A stretch of DNA of 20,457 nucleotides from JAHELQ01 sp965603365 (lineage in GTDB: Bacteria > Acidobacteriota > Aminicenantia > UBA2199). This document shows, one piece after another, positions 1-6,659 of the stretch (positions are counted from its first letter, which is position 1; every line of letters begins with the position of its first letter). The notes under the pieces were generated by a model that worked only from the letters and a program-made list of their open reading frames with translations, did no database searches and was not told the origin of the DNA. Both the position numbers and the translations under genes were made by a program. The stretch spans positions 1 through 20,457 of the forward strand of contig CBFDCR010000086.1 of the NCBI GenBank assembly GCA_965603365.1, in the 5' to 3' direction.

Positions 1-272
1 CGATTTTGACCCTTTGAGCTCCGATATCACCCCTTTTGGCACCGATATCACCCCTTTGAGCACCGATATCACCCCTTTGGGCACCGATATCACCCCTAGG
101 GGGCACCGATATCACCCCTTTGGGCTCCGATATCACCCCTTTGAGCTCCGATATCACCCCTTTGGGCACCGATATCACCCCTAGATGGCACCGATATCGG
201 CCCTTTTGGCTCCGATACCGATGCATCGAGCTCCGGTATCACCCCCTATAGCTCCGACATCGATCCCTTCCC
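1..272. repeat. 21-bp tandem repeat array, about 13 units
   Basis: Nearly perfect head-to-tail units of 21 bp (two are 22 bp) share the core CCGATATCACCCC. Units start at 19, 40, 61, 82, 104, 125, 146, 167, 189, 210, 231 and 252. A partial, diverged unit occupies 1-18, so the array probably continues beyond the window edge. The last four units are progressively degenerate. There are no spacers, so this is not a CRISPR array. The 22-bp units would break any heptapeptide reading frame, so coding is unlikely. Each unit carries the six-base palindrome GATATC. The function is unknown; copy number may vary between strains. Confidence 0.95.
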
Positions 273-683
273 CTTCGAGATGGGATAGTGGGAAGGTGGA
301 ATAATGGAAAGATGGAATAGTGGAATAAGGGAAAGATGGCAAGATGTAAAAAATAGATGGGGGGTAGGGTGTAGGGGGCGAGAGAATCTGCGCCCCTGAT
401 AGGCCGTGGCAGCTATCGGCGCCGGGATGACAGGGGGCATATTCCGGTAGGGGCGTTTTAGTAAAACGCCCGAACGCCCGTACATTGATGGATATATATT
501 ATCGCCGTGGCAGGTTGCCGGCCTTTCTCCGCATCCGTCTTTATTATTCTGAAACCTCGCACAATTTATTCGGCGCATCGAGTCCCTGATGTCAATCTAT
601 TTTTACGTTTTTACGCACCGAGCACATTTTCTTTTCCTACCTTTGCATCAGGATTGACTGTTCCGGAATTTGGCCAGGATTTG
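273..683. other. Non-coding, low-complexity intergenic stretch
   Basis: From about 280 to 380 the plus strand is purine-rich with irregular TGGAA/GGGAAAG-type repetition and several G runs near 359-378. Apart from the palindrome at 451-471 I see nothing recognisable in the rest. Open frames crossing it are low-complexity and show no family resemblance. Confidence 0.6.
451..471. repeat. Perfect 10-bp inverted repeat (REP-like)
   Basis: GGGCGTTTTA and TAAAACGCCC are exact reverse complements around a single G. Short runs of GGGGCG and CGCCCG surround them. It resembles the small GC-flanked palindromes scattered between genes in many bacterial genomes. No T-run follows on either strand, so an intrinsic terminator is unlikely. 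Confirming a repeat family needs other genome copies, which are not visible here. Confidence 0.55.
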
Positions 684-872
684 TTATACTAATTGGTGCT
701 GCACATTGTCTATAGTTTTTAACAGAACTTCCTTTGGTTCGTTATTGGCAATTTTTTCCTTTAAATTTTCTAACAACTCATTGAAAATTCTCTCTAACCT
801 CGATTCATAATACGCTTTTGCAAACTCCGGGTCTTGCATTTGTTCTTGAAATAACTTTTCATAATTAGTCAT
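684..872 (-). CDS. Small antitoxin-like protein downstream of Gp49/HigB-like toxin
   Basis: This gene encodes 62 residues. They begin MTNYEKLFQEQMQDPEF and continue as a charged, probably all-helical protein. The N-terminal pattern of a short acidic helix with a DPEFAKAYYE-like stretch is the one seen at the start of HigA-type antitoxins paired with Gp49-family toxins. A helix-turn-helix domain is not evident, so DNA binding cannot be claimed. Its start codon overlaps the last 8 bases of the preceding toxin-like gene, which is the translational coupling expected of a toxin-first module. The upstream toxin gene lacks its 5' end, so this may be an orphan antitoxin. The function is inferred from context and general appearance. 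Confidence 0.55.
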   Translation of the reverse strand: MTNYEKLFQEQMQDPEFAKAYYESRLERIFNELLENLKEKIANNEPKEVLLKTIDNVQHQLV

Positions 873-1131
873 TTTTTAACCTCTTATTATAAAGGTCTCT
901 TAAGTCTTTTGCTTTTTTTATTTCATTTCTTGGTGTCTTTTGGGTCTTTTTAACGAAACCATGGGTTATTATGATTCTCGCTCCTCTCTGATAAAAATAC
1001 AATGCCCTTGCTATTTTTTCAGAAAGATATGACCTTAATTCAAAAATCCCATCTTCTAAATGTTTTGACAACTTTTCTTTTATTGGTAAATTGCCCGTTT
1101 TTTTTGCTTGTCCCCTTTCGCCTCCCCCCAA
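865..1131 (-). pseudogene. 5'-truncated Gp49/HigB-like toxin
   Basis: The C-terminal 70 or so residues look like the phage-derived Gp49-like toxin family (RelE/HigB superfamily mRNA interferases). Features are KLSKHLEDGIFELRS, then ALYFYQRGARIIITHGF and a basic VKKTQKTPRNEIKKAKD tail. Family members usually carry about 35-40 further N-terminal residues with the first strand and helices. Here that part is replaced by a non-homologous glycine-rich start (MGGGERGQ). The break lies near 1100, next to the recombinase remnant on the other strand, which suggests an insertion or deletion removed the 5' end. The protein is probably not an active toxin. The stop overlaps the downstream antitoxin-like gene by 8 bp. 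Confidence 0.6.
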
Positions 1132-1135
1132 AGGT

Positions 1136-1423
1136 AGGGAAGAAAGGGAGATTCCTGGGCACGATGTTGTCTTCTATATCCTTCTCGATACGGAAAAAAA
1201 GAGCAGGTGGGTTTTCACAAAAGCAGATGGTGGTAAGATAAACATATATTCACTGGATGAAAAATTCAAAAGGCAGTTAATAAGGCTGGAAATCAAGAAT
1301 TCCTCTCTTCATACATGGAGGCATACTTTCTTAGTGAAAAGCATCTCCATCATATTGTACACCAGCTACCCGGTCCAAAAATGGGCACAATTTTGGACAC
1401 AGTTAAGAATTCTGAGATTTTGA
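1136..1423 (+). pseudogene. Tyrosine recombinase (phage-type integrase) remnant
   Basis: Read on the plus strand, this stretch gives VFTKADGGKINIYSLDEKFK, then an RLEIKNSSLHTWRHTF segment. This matches the usual integrase layout just before and including the HxxR catalytic motif (here HTWR, codons about 1310-1321). After about 1330 the frame loses resemblance, and no GH-to-Tyr catalytic end is recognisable. No usable start is visible, and the N-terminal domain and first catalytic Arg are missing. It points towards the 3' end of the tRNA-Val gene 30 bp beyond, the normal position of an integrase that targets a tRNA gene. I infer the scar of an old integrative element. Confidence 0.5.
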
Positions 1424-1452
1424 AATTGCGGGGATTGTTGGTAACAAGGGAC

Positions 1453-1525
1453 TGGGCGATGCAGGATTTGAACCTGCGACTTCTACCGTGTGAAGGTAGC
1501 ACTCTAGCCACTGAGTTAATCGCCC
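1453..1525 (-). tRNA. tRNA-Val(CAC)
   Basis: The 73-nt minus-strand sequence folds into a full cloverleaf. The acceptor stem is GGGCGAT/ATCGCCC and the discriminator is A. The D stem is ACTC/GAGT, the anticodon stem CTACC/GGTAG with loop TTCACAC, and the T stem GCAGG/CCTGC with a TTCAAAT loop. Anticodon CAC reads GUG valine codons. The 3' CCA is not encoded: the discriminator is followed by GTC. A good promoter lies directly upstream. The 3' half is a classic integrase attachment site, and an integrase remnant lies just beyond it. Confidence 0.97.
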
Positions 1526-1533
1526 AGGCTGGT

Positions 1534-1562
1534 ATTATAAATCGAAAATAATCCGCCGTCAA
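1534..1562 (-). promoter_or_regulatory. Sigma70-type promoter of tRNA-Val
   Basis: On the minus strand TTGACG (1562-1557) and TATAAT (1539-1534) are 17 bp apart. The -10 box ends 8 bp before the mature tRNA 5' end, so transcription would start at or just before the tRNA. Confidence 0.75.
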
Positions 1563-1581
1563 GTATCGGCGAAAAAATGAT

Positions 1582-2487
1582 TCAATCGAGGTTGTAAAGG
1601 CCGTATTGTTCGGCCAGTTGGAGGGCTCGATTGAACTCCTCCACGGTGATGCGGCGTGATAGATCGGGGAATTGTTGGGCCCGGTGGGCAGGATGGTATT
1701 GGGCCATGATGTTGACATAGGTGCCGGGATCCAGTTCCCTTGCCACAAATTCGACGAACTCCTGGGTACCGGCCAGGTTGTTGGGCAGTACCAGGTGGCG
1801 AATGATGAGTCCCCGTTGGGCAATACCGTATTGATCGGTCTGCAGCACTCCCACCTGGCGGTGCATCTCCTTTAGCGCTTGCCGGGCCACTTCTGGATAG
1901 TCCTTGGCACCGGCAGAGTATCTGTCTGCCGGTTCTGGGCGCGAATATTTGTAATCGGGCATGTAAATATCGATCACCCCCTCCAATAACTTGATGATTT
2001 CCACCCGATCATAGCCGCCGGTGTTGTAGACGAGGGGCAGCCGTAAGCCCCTGTCCACCGCATAGGTCAAGGCCTGCACGATGTTGGGCAGATAGTGGGA
2101 GGGGGTGACGAAGTTAATGTTGTGGCAGCCCATATTCTGAAGCTTCAGCATGATTTCGGCCAGCCGTTCATCATCGGTTTCATGCCCCTCGCCCCCATGG
2201 GAGATATCCCAGTTCTGGCAGTAGAGACACAACAGGTTGCAGTGGCTCAAAAAAATGGTGCCGGAACCGTAGCGCCCTACCAGGGGGCGTTCTTCGCCGA
2301 AATGGGGGTGGCTGGAGGAGACTTTGGCCCTGATCCCGGCCGAGCAGACCCCGGTCTTGCCCTGCCGACGGTTGATCCCACATTGGCGGGCACACAGGGT
2401 GCAGTGGTCGTAAAGTTCATACAATTGGGCGGCGATTTCGGCCAGCTTTCCCGATTTCCACAATTTTAAGTAAGACGGCTCAAACAT
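1582..2487 (-). CDS. PflX-like radical SAM protein (pyruvate formate-lyase activase homologue)
   Basis: This 301-residue radical SAM protein belongs to the PflA-related group often called PflX (COG1313). The 4Fe-4S/SAM motif is C83-x3-C87-x2-C90, within HCNLLCLYCQNW. An N-terminal set of cysteines (C29, C32, C36, C48) in a CTLCARQC context is typical of this subgroup and may hold a second cluster or metal. The later stretches YNTGGYD and DIYMPDYKYS also fit. Members are cytoplasmic. The substrate is not established, and despite the name a glycyl-radical partner is usually not adjacent; none is visible here. The start is supported by GAGG about 5 bases upstream and a strong promoter. It is monocistronic, divergent from the small membrane protein gene and upstream of tRNA-Val. 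Confidence 0.9.
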   Translation of the reverse strand: MFEPSYLKLWKSGKLAEIAAQLYELYDHCTLCARQCGINRRQGKTGVCSAGIRAKVSSSHPHFGEERPLVGRYGSGTIFLSHCNLLCLYCQNWDISHGGEGHETDDERLAEIMLKLQNMGCHNINFVTPSHYLPNIVQALTYAVDRGLRLPLVYNTGGYDRVEIIKLLEGVIDIYMPDYKYSRPEPADRYSAGAKDYPEVARQALKEMHRQVGVLQTDQYGIAQRGLIIRHLVLPNNLAGTQEFVEFVARELDPGTYVNIMAQYHPAHRAQQFPDLSRRITVEEFNRALQLAEQYGLYNLD

Positions 2488-2523
2488 GCTGCCTCGTTCA
2501 TTACATCGATATTAATCCCATTA

Positions 2524-2552
2524 ATTATATATATATTATTTTCTTTTGACAA
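2524..2552 (-). promoter_or_regulatory. Sigma70-type promoter of the radical SAM gene
   Basis: The minus strand carries TTGTCA (2552-2547), 17 bp, then TATAAT (2529-2524). Its -35 box directly abuts that of the divergent promoter at 2553. Confidence 0.7.
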
Positions 2553-2581
2553 TTGAAATATAAAAATTTTTTCTTTATAAT
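2553..2581 (+). promoter_or_regulatory. Sigma70-type promoter of the LiaF-like gene
   Basis: The plus strand carries TTGAAA (2553-2558), 17 bp, then TATAAT (2576-2581). An overlapping TTGACA at 2546 has a 24-bp spacing and was not chosen. The leader of about 60 nt ends in a strong AAAAGGAGG ribosome binding site (2632-2640), 6 bases from the ATG. Confidence 0.7.
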
Positions 2582-2646
2582 ATAGACAGATGGATACGAT
2601 AAAAAGGATTTTTTATTACTGCCAATCTTTTAAAAGGAGGTCTTAA

Positions 2647-2952
2647 ATGGCAAACAAAAAAGGTAGTGCCTTTTACATTGGTCTGGCATTAGTGGTAATC
2701 GGTATCATCTCCCTGCTGGAAGCCCTGGGGGTTTTCACCACTTTTCGAGTCTGGTGGCTGCCCATCATCTTGATCATCGTGGGCGTTCTGGTCATCCTTA
2801 ACCGGAAAGGTGTGGTCAATATCCTGGGCTGGATTTGTTTGATTTACGGCGCGCTTCTTTTACTCATGACTCTCGGTGTGTTCAACCTGGCTTTCCTGTG
2901 GCAAATCTCTGCGATAGCCTGGATTCTCTTCGGCCTCATCCTGATACTCTAA
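2647..2952 (+). CDS. Small four-helix membrane protein, LiaI/LiaF-like transmembrane domain
   Basis: This gene encodes 101 residues that are almost entirely hydrophobic, with four predicted membrane helices at about 9-30, 36-51, 56-79 and 81-101. Helix ends carry short polar turns (NKKG at the start, LNRKG between helices 2 and 3). The repeated pattern of GLxLxxxGxxxLLxxLGVF followed by WWLPIILIIVGVLVIL is characteristic of the LiaI/LiaF-like and DUF5668-type membrane domains. In LiaF these precede a soluble domain, which is absent here. Some family members take part in envelope-stress signalling, but no partner kinase or regulator is adjacent, so no specific role can be given. The strong promoter and ideal ribosome binding site suggest high expression. 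It is convergent with lhgO, separated by only 14 bases. Confidence 0.75.
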   Translation: MANKKGSAFYIGLALVVIGIISLLEALGVFTTFRVWWLPIILIIVGVLVILNRKGVVNILGWICLIYGALLLLMTLGVFNLAFLWQISAIAWILFGLILIL

Positions 2953-2966
2953 GAAACACTCCTCTC

Positions 2967-4178
2967 TTAATCGAAATTCTTGCGGGCGATATCGGCAATG
3001 GCTTTGCCGATGGTGAGGGAAGCGGTGGCCGCCGGGGAGGGGGCATTGAGCACGTGAACCATGTTGTGTTCCTCCCGTATGCGGAAATCATCTACTAAAA
3101 AACCATTCGGCTCCAGGGCCTGAGCCCTCACGCCGGCGCCGCCGGGTTCCAGGTCTTCCTCGCGGATCTCCGGAATTAGGCGCTGCAAGGCACGGACAAA
3201 TGCAGACTTAAAAAAGGAGCGGTAAAATTCCCCCATGCCCATCTGCCAGTGTTTGAGGGCCATTACCCAGAAGCCTCTATAAGTGAAGGTTGAAAAACTA
3301 TCTTTAAGGGAAAAACTGGTCTTCTTGTACCCCTGCCGTTTAAAAGAGAGCACCGCATTGGGTCCGGCCTCGACACCGCCGCCGATCAGGCGGGTGAAGT
3401 GAACCCCTAAGAAGGGAAACTGGGGGTCCGGCACCGGGTAGATTAAATTCCGCACCAGCGATTGTCGATCTTTCTTGATGTGGTAATATTCGCCCCGGAA
3501 GGGCACGATTTTTAAGCCCGGCTTTACCCCGCTCAACCGGGCGACGCGGTCCGACTGCAAGCCGGCACAGTTGATTAAATTCCGGCAAACGACGTCGCCG
3601 GCGGTGGTGCGCAGTATGATTTCACCTCTACTCTTAACAATCTTTGTGACCTTCGCCTTCAACCGGATCTCACCGCCGTTTGTCCGGAAGATGTCGGCAA
3701 ATTTTTCTGTTAGCTGGACGTAGTCGACGATACCGGTATCGGGCACAAAGAGTCCGCCCTTCCCGGAAACCGCGGGTTCATATTCTGTTATCCCTTCAGA
3801 GCTGAGTCTCTTGATACCCTTAAGGCCGTTGGCCCTGCCCCTCTCCTCCAATTCTGTTAGTGCGGGCAGTTCCTCCTGCCGGCTGGCCACCACCACCTTG
3901 CCGCAGCGCTGGTGGGGAATATCATACTTTTCACAGAAATCGTACAATTGCTCCCGGCCGTGGGTGCAATTTTTGGCCTTCAGGGAGCCCGGTTTGTAGT
4001 AGAGGCCGGAGTGAATGACGCCGCTGTTGTTGCCGGTCTGGTGCGCGGCCAGGCGGTCCTCGGCTTCCACCACCACGATAGAGTATTTCGCCGATCCGGC
4101 CAACTCCATGGCCGTGGCCAGGCCCACGATGCCGCCGCCGATAATGGCAATGTCCACGGTCTGGTGACTATTTTTCAT
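2967..4178 (-). CDS. lhgO: L-2-hydroxyglutarate oxidase/dehydrogenase (FAD-dependent)
   Basis: This 403-residue FAD-dependent oxidoreductase of the DAO/glycerol-3-phosphate dehydrogenase fold has the normal length for LhgO. It begins with the FAD dinucleotide-binding motif G14-G-G-I-V-G19. This is followed by HQTGNNSGVIHSGLYY (46-61), which is diagnostic for the LhgO/L2HGDH group, and ends with NAPSPAATASLTIG (378-391) at the flavin. The reaction is oxidation of L-2-hydroxyglutarate to 2-oxoglutarate, with electrons passed to quinone or O2; the acceptor here is unknown. The start overlaps the preceding aldolase gene by 11 bp, and its GGAGAGAG ribosome binding site lies inside that gene, so the two are translationally coupled. 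The pairing suggests a substrate related to 2-hydroxy acids or an aldolase product; this is inference. Confidence 0.88.
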   Translation of the reverse strand: MKNSHQTVDIAIIGGGIVGLATAMELAGSAKYSIVVVEAEDRLAAHQTGNNSGVIHSGLYYKPGSLKAKNCTHGREQLYDFCEKYDIPHQRCGKVVVASRQEELPALTELEERGRANGLKGIKRLSSEGITEYEPAVSGKGGLFVPDTGIVDYVQLTEKFADIFRTNGGEIRLKAKVTKIVKSRGEIILRTTAGDVVCRNLINCAGLQSDRVARLSGVKPGLKIVPFRGEYYHIKKDRQSLVRNLIYPVPDPQFPFLGVHFTRLIGGGVEAGPNAVLSFKRQGYKKTSFSLKDSFSTFTYRGFWVMALKHWQMGMGEFYRSFFKSAFVRALQRLIPEIREEDLEPGGAGVRAQALEPNGFLVDDFRIREEHNMVHVLNAPSPAATASLTIGKAIADIARKNFD

Positions 4179-4938
4179 GACTCTCTCCGGATTCGCACAT
4201 CTCGAGCACCTGCCGGGCCGATTGCCCCAGCAGCATGATATCTATGCCCACGGCGATCAGGCGATACCCTTTCTCAATGAAACCCTTCACCTCCCGGGGG
4301 TTGGCGGTGAAGATGCCCAATGTCAGGCCGGCATCTACACAGGCCCGGCGCACCGTTTCGATTTGCTGCTGCACCTCCGGGTCGTTCACCCGGCCGATCT
4401 TATTCATGCTGCACGATAAATCGTAGGGCCCCACAAAGATGGCATCGATACCCGGCACTTTTACAATGGAGTCGATGTTCCGCACCCCGTCGATATGTTC
4501 GATCTGGAGGATGACGGCGATCTCCCGGTTGGCTGTATCCACATAGTCCTGAAATTTCAGGCCGTAGCCCTGGGCCCGGGAAATACCGACTCCCCGGCTG
4601 CCTTCCGGGGGATATTTGCAGCCGCGAATGATGTTGGCCGCTTCCCGGGCTGAATTGACCTGGGGGAAGATGAGGCCTCTGGCCCCGGCATCCAGCAGTT
4701 GTTTGGTCCACATCTCATCATGGGAAGGCACACGCACAATGCCGGTACATTTCCCGTCAATGGTCTGGAGGATGCGCTGTACCGACTGAACATTCAGGGC
4801 CGAATGTTCCATGTCCACAAACAGCCAATCAAAACCCGACATCGATAAAATCTCGGCAATCTCCGGGCAGTCCAATGTCTGGAGGATGCCGATCATCGGT
4901 TTACCCTGGTCCAATTTTTCCTTAAACGACGTAGTCAC
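4168..4938 (-). CDS. HpcH/HpaI-family class II aldolase
   Basis: This 256-residue TIM-barrel aldolase is of the usual family length. These enzymes make pyruvate plus an aldehyde from 4-hydroxy-2-oxo acids such as 2,4-dihydroxyhept-2-enedioate (HpaI) or 2-keto-3-deoxy sugar acids (RhmA, GarL). Catalytic features visible are DMEHS with His45, the R69-V-P motif, and metal ligands E147 (QIEH) and D173 (GPYDLS). The start codon is GTG, chosen because AAGGAAGGAA lies directly upstream and a promoter 35-40 bp before it fits. The substrate cannot be read from sequence. It is co-transcribed with lhgO (11-bp overlap) and lies downstream of a CoA-acylating aldehyde dehydrogenase gene, whose enzyme could consume the released aldehyde; that link is inferred. 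Confidence 0.88.
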   Translation of the reverse strand: MTTSFKEKLDQGKPMIGILQTLDCPEIAEILSMSGFDWLFVDMEHSALNVQSVQRILQTIDGKCTGIVRVPSHDEMWTKQLLDAGARGLIFPQVNSAREAANIIRGCKYPPEGSRGVGISRAQGYGLKFQDYVDTANREIAVILQIEHIDGVRNIDSIVKVPGIDAIFVGPYDLSCSMNKIGRVNDPEVQQQIETVRRACVDAGLTLGIFTANPREVKGFIEKGYRLIAVGIDIMLLGQSARQVLEMCESGESHEK

Positions 4939-4978
4939 TGTTCCTTCCTTAAAATAGGCTTAAAATTTTGTAAGGTGC

Positions 4979-5006
4979 ATTATAGCAAATTTTGTCGTAT
5001 TTACAA
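4979..5006 (-). promoter_or_regulatory. Sigma70-type promoter of aldolase-lhgO
   Basis: The minus strand carries TTGTAA (5006-5001), 16 bp, then TATAAT (4984-4979). It lies in the 101-bp gap after the aldehyde dehydrogenase stop, so aldolase-lhgO can be transcribed separately. The sequence before the -10 box (AAAATTTGCTATA) is nearly the same as that of the glycosyltransferase promoter at 19875-19904. Confidence 0.65.
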
Positions 5007-5039
5007 AAACTCTACTCGGATCTTTCCTCCGGCTGCGAC

Positions 5040-6449
5040 TCACGGCATGTCATCGACATCATGACCACGGATTAATTGTTCGACACCCAGGTTTACTTTT
5101 CGCAGGGCAATGCGCTGAATATTGAGCAAATGTTTGGCCGAGATATTGTCGGTGGTGATATTCTTGCCACCGGTTCCACAGCCTAAGGTCAGGGACGGTT
5201 GAAGAGTATTAAACATTCCCCCCAAGGCACCTTGAGAAGCCGGGGTATTCACCAGAATTCGCCCGGCATTCATCACCGAGGCAAAATAGCTGATCTTATC
5301 TTCCTCATTGGAAAAAATACTCACCGTATGCCCCAGCCCGCCGTGAATATTGATCTGGCGACACAACTCGATTCCATGCCCGAAATCTTCAGCTACGTAA
5401 AAAGCCAGGATCGGTGCCAGGATTTCCTGGGAGAGGGGCGAGTGAAGGCCGATTTCCTGCAAAGGCGCAATCAGCAGAGTGGCATCTGAGGGGACATCGA
5501 TATGGGCCATCCGGGCAATAAGCGGTGCTGGCTGGCCAATGACTTCGGTTTTCATCACCCTTTGTGCCTTGTTGAAGGCAACGGCTTCCAGACGGGCCAT
5601 CTCGTCTTTGGAGAGAAAATGGGCCTGGCGTACTTTAAACTCCCTGATGACCTCATCCACATGACACCGCCTGACCACCAGGGCCTGTTCACTGGCACAA
5701 ACGGTCCCGTTATCAAAAGTCTTAGAAATGAGGATTTGTTCCACCGCAAAGGGTACATCGGCACTCTTGCCAATGTATACCGGAACATTTCCGGGGCCCA
5801 CCCCTAAGGCAGGATTCCCGGAACTATAGGCTGCCCTCACCAGACTGACCGATCCGGTGGCGATGATCAAGGCGGTTTTTTTATGGCCCATGAAAGCAAG
5901 GGTCTGATCTCTTGAAGAGTTTTTGATCCACTGAATACAATCTGCCGGAGCGCCTGCTTTTAAGGCGGTTTCATAGCACATTCGGGCCGCCTCGGTCGAA
6001 CATTTTTTGGCAGTCCCATGGGGCCGGATGATAAGGGGATTTCTCGTTTTTAGGGCGATGAGTATTTTGAACAGTACTGTCGAGGTGGGGTTGGTCACCG
6101 GAGTGACGGCAAAAATGGGTCCAATGGGTTGGGCAATCTCGACTATACCATTTTTTTCATTTTTTGCGATGATGCCCGCTGTCCTGAGATCTTTAATATC
6201 ATCATAGACCAGTTGGGTGGCGATGATATTTTTGATCACTTTATCTTTCCATACTCCCAATTTTGTCTCTTGATGGGCCAGTTTTGCCAGATGTACCCGG
6301 TTGTTAAACCCGGTTTCGTACACCGCCTTTACAATTCTGTCGGTTTTCTCCTGGTCAAATTGTTTAAAAAGGGAAGCGGCCCGCTCGGCCTTCTCCATTA
6401 TTGCCTCGATATCAAGCTGCAATGTCTTCTGTTTATTCATGATTGCCAT
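5040..6449 (-). CDS. CoA-acylating aldehyde dehydrogenase (EutE/AdhE N-terminal type)
   Basis: This 469-residue enzyme matches the stand-alone acylating aldehyde dehydrogenases and the N-terminal half of AdhE. They reduce acyl-CoA to aldehyde, or the reverse, with NAD(H). Visible motifs are TPVTNPTST (116-124), IRPHGTAKKC (141-150) and the ATGSVSLVRAAYSSG cofactor region (about 197-211). GNPALGVGPGNVPVYI follows, and the catalytic Cys251 sits in NGTVCASEQ. There is no alcohol dehydrogenase domain, unlike AdhE. No Shine-Dalgarno precedes either ATG. A promoter-like pair whose -10 box ends two bases before the first ATG makes Met4 (6440) the more plausible start. It is the first gene of a same-strand set with the aldolase and lhgO, and it might convert the aldolase's aldehyde product to an acyl-CoA (inference). 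Confidence 0.88.
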   Translation of the reverse strand: MAIMNKQKTLQLDIEAIMEKAERAASLFKQFDQEKTDRIVKAVYETGFNNRVHLAKLAHQETKLGVWKDKVIKNIIATQLVYDDIKDLRTAGIIAKNEKNGIVEIAQPIGPIFAVTPVTNPTSTVLFKILIALKTRNPLIIRPHGTAKKCSTEAARMCYETALKAGAPADCIQWIKNSSRDQTLAFMGHKKTALIIATGSVSLVRAAYSSGNPALGVGPGNVPVYIGKSADVPFAVEQILISKTFDNGTVCASEQALVVRRCHVDEVIREFKVRQAHFLSKDEMARLEAVAFNKAQRVMKTEVIGQPAPLIARMAHIDVPSDATLLIAPLQEIGLHSPLSQEILAPILAFYVAEDFGHGIELCRQINIHGGLGHTVSIFSNEEDKISYFASVMNAGRILVNTPASQGALGGMFNTLQPSLTLGCGTGGKNITTDNISAKHLLNIQRIALRKVNLGVEQLIRGHDVDDMP

Positions 6450-6451
6450 AT

Positions 6452-6480
6452 ATTTTAATGAAAATAAAAAACTATTGCAA
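6452..6480 (-). promoter_or_regulatory. Candidate promoter of aldehyde dehydrogenase, nearly leaderless
   Basis: The minus strand carries TTGCAA (6480-6475), 17 bp, then TAAAAT (6457-6452). Predicted initiation near 6445 falls after the first ATG (6449) and about 5 bases before the second (6440), and no ribosome binding site is visible. The -35 match is moderate. Confidence 0.4.
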
Positions 6481-6507
6481 GAAAAAAATGTTTTCTCAGG
6501 CAGAATC

Positions 6508-6536
6508 TTGCTTTTTTCCCCTGCCTGTGATATAAA
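6508..6536 (+). promoter_or_regulatory. Candidate extended -10 promoter of the sulfatase-like gene
   Basis: The plus strand carries TTGCTT (6508-6513), 17 bp, then TATAAA (6531-6536), preceded by TGA, which gives the extended -10 TGn element. It is divergent from the aldehyde dehydrogenase. The roughly 115-nt leader ends in GGAGGTGG (6649-6656) just before the ATG. Confidence 0.5.
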
Positions 6537-6659
6537 TTTTTTTCGGAGTGGAAATCAGAGACAGATAACCCCCTGGGAAACAGAGCAGAGATTGGAACCA
6601 GCAGAAAGAGGCAAGAGGGTAGCGTAAGGTGTGAACCGCTGTCTAATTGGAGGTGGTAC

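Noticed and set aside
1..272. CRISPR array or repetitive protein in the 21-bp repeats
   Set aside because: There are no unique spacers between units, and two 22-bp units shift any heptad reading frame; no long open frame spans the array.
359..378. G-quadruplex near the purine-rich stretch
   Set aside because: Only three separate G runs of three or more are present; a fourth would need splitting one run without a loop.
246..578. Open frame of 110 codons on the minus strand
   Set aside because: It runs through repeat and low-complexity DNA, has biased composition and no recognisable domain or ribosome binding site.
2546..2551. Consensus TTGACA as the -35 box of the LiaF-like gene
   Set aside because: It is 24 bp from the TATAAT; the overlapping TTGAAA at 2553 gives the correct 17-bp spacing.
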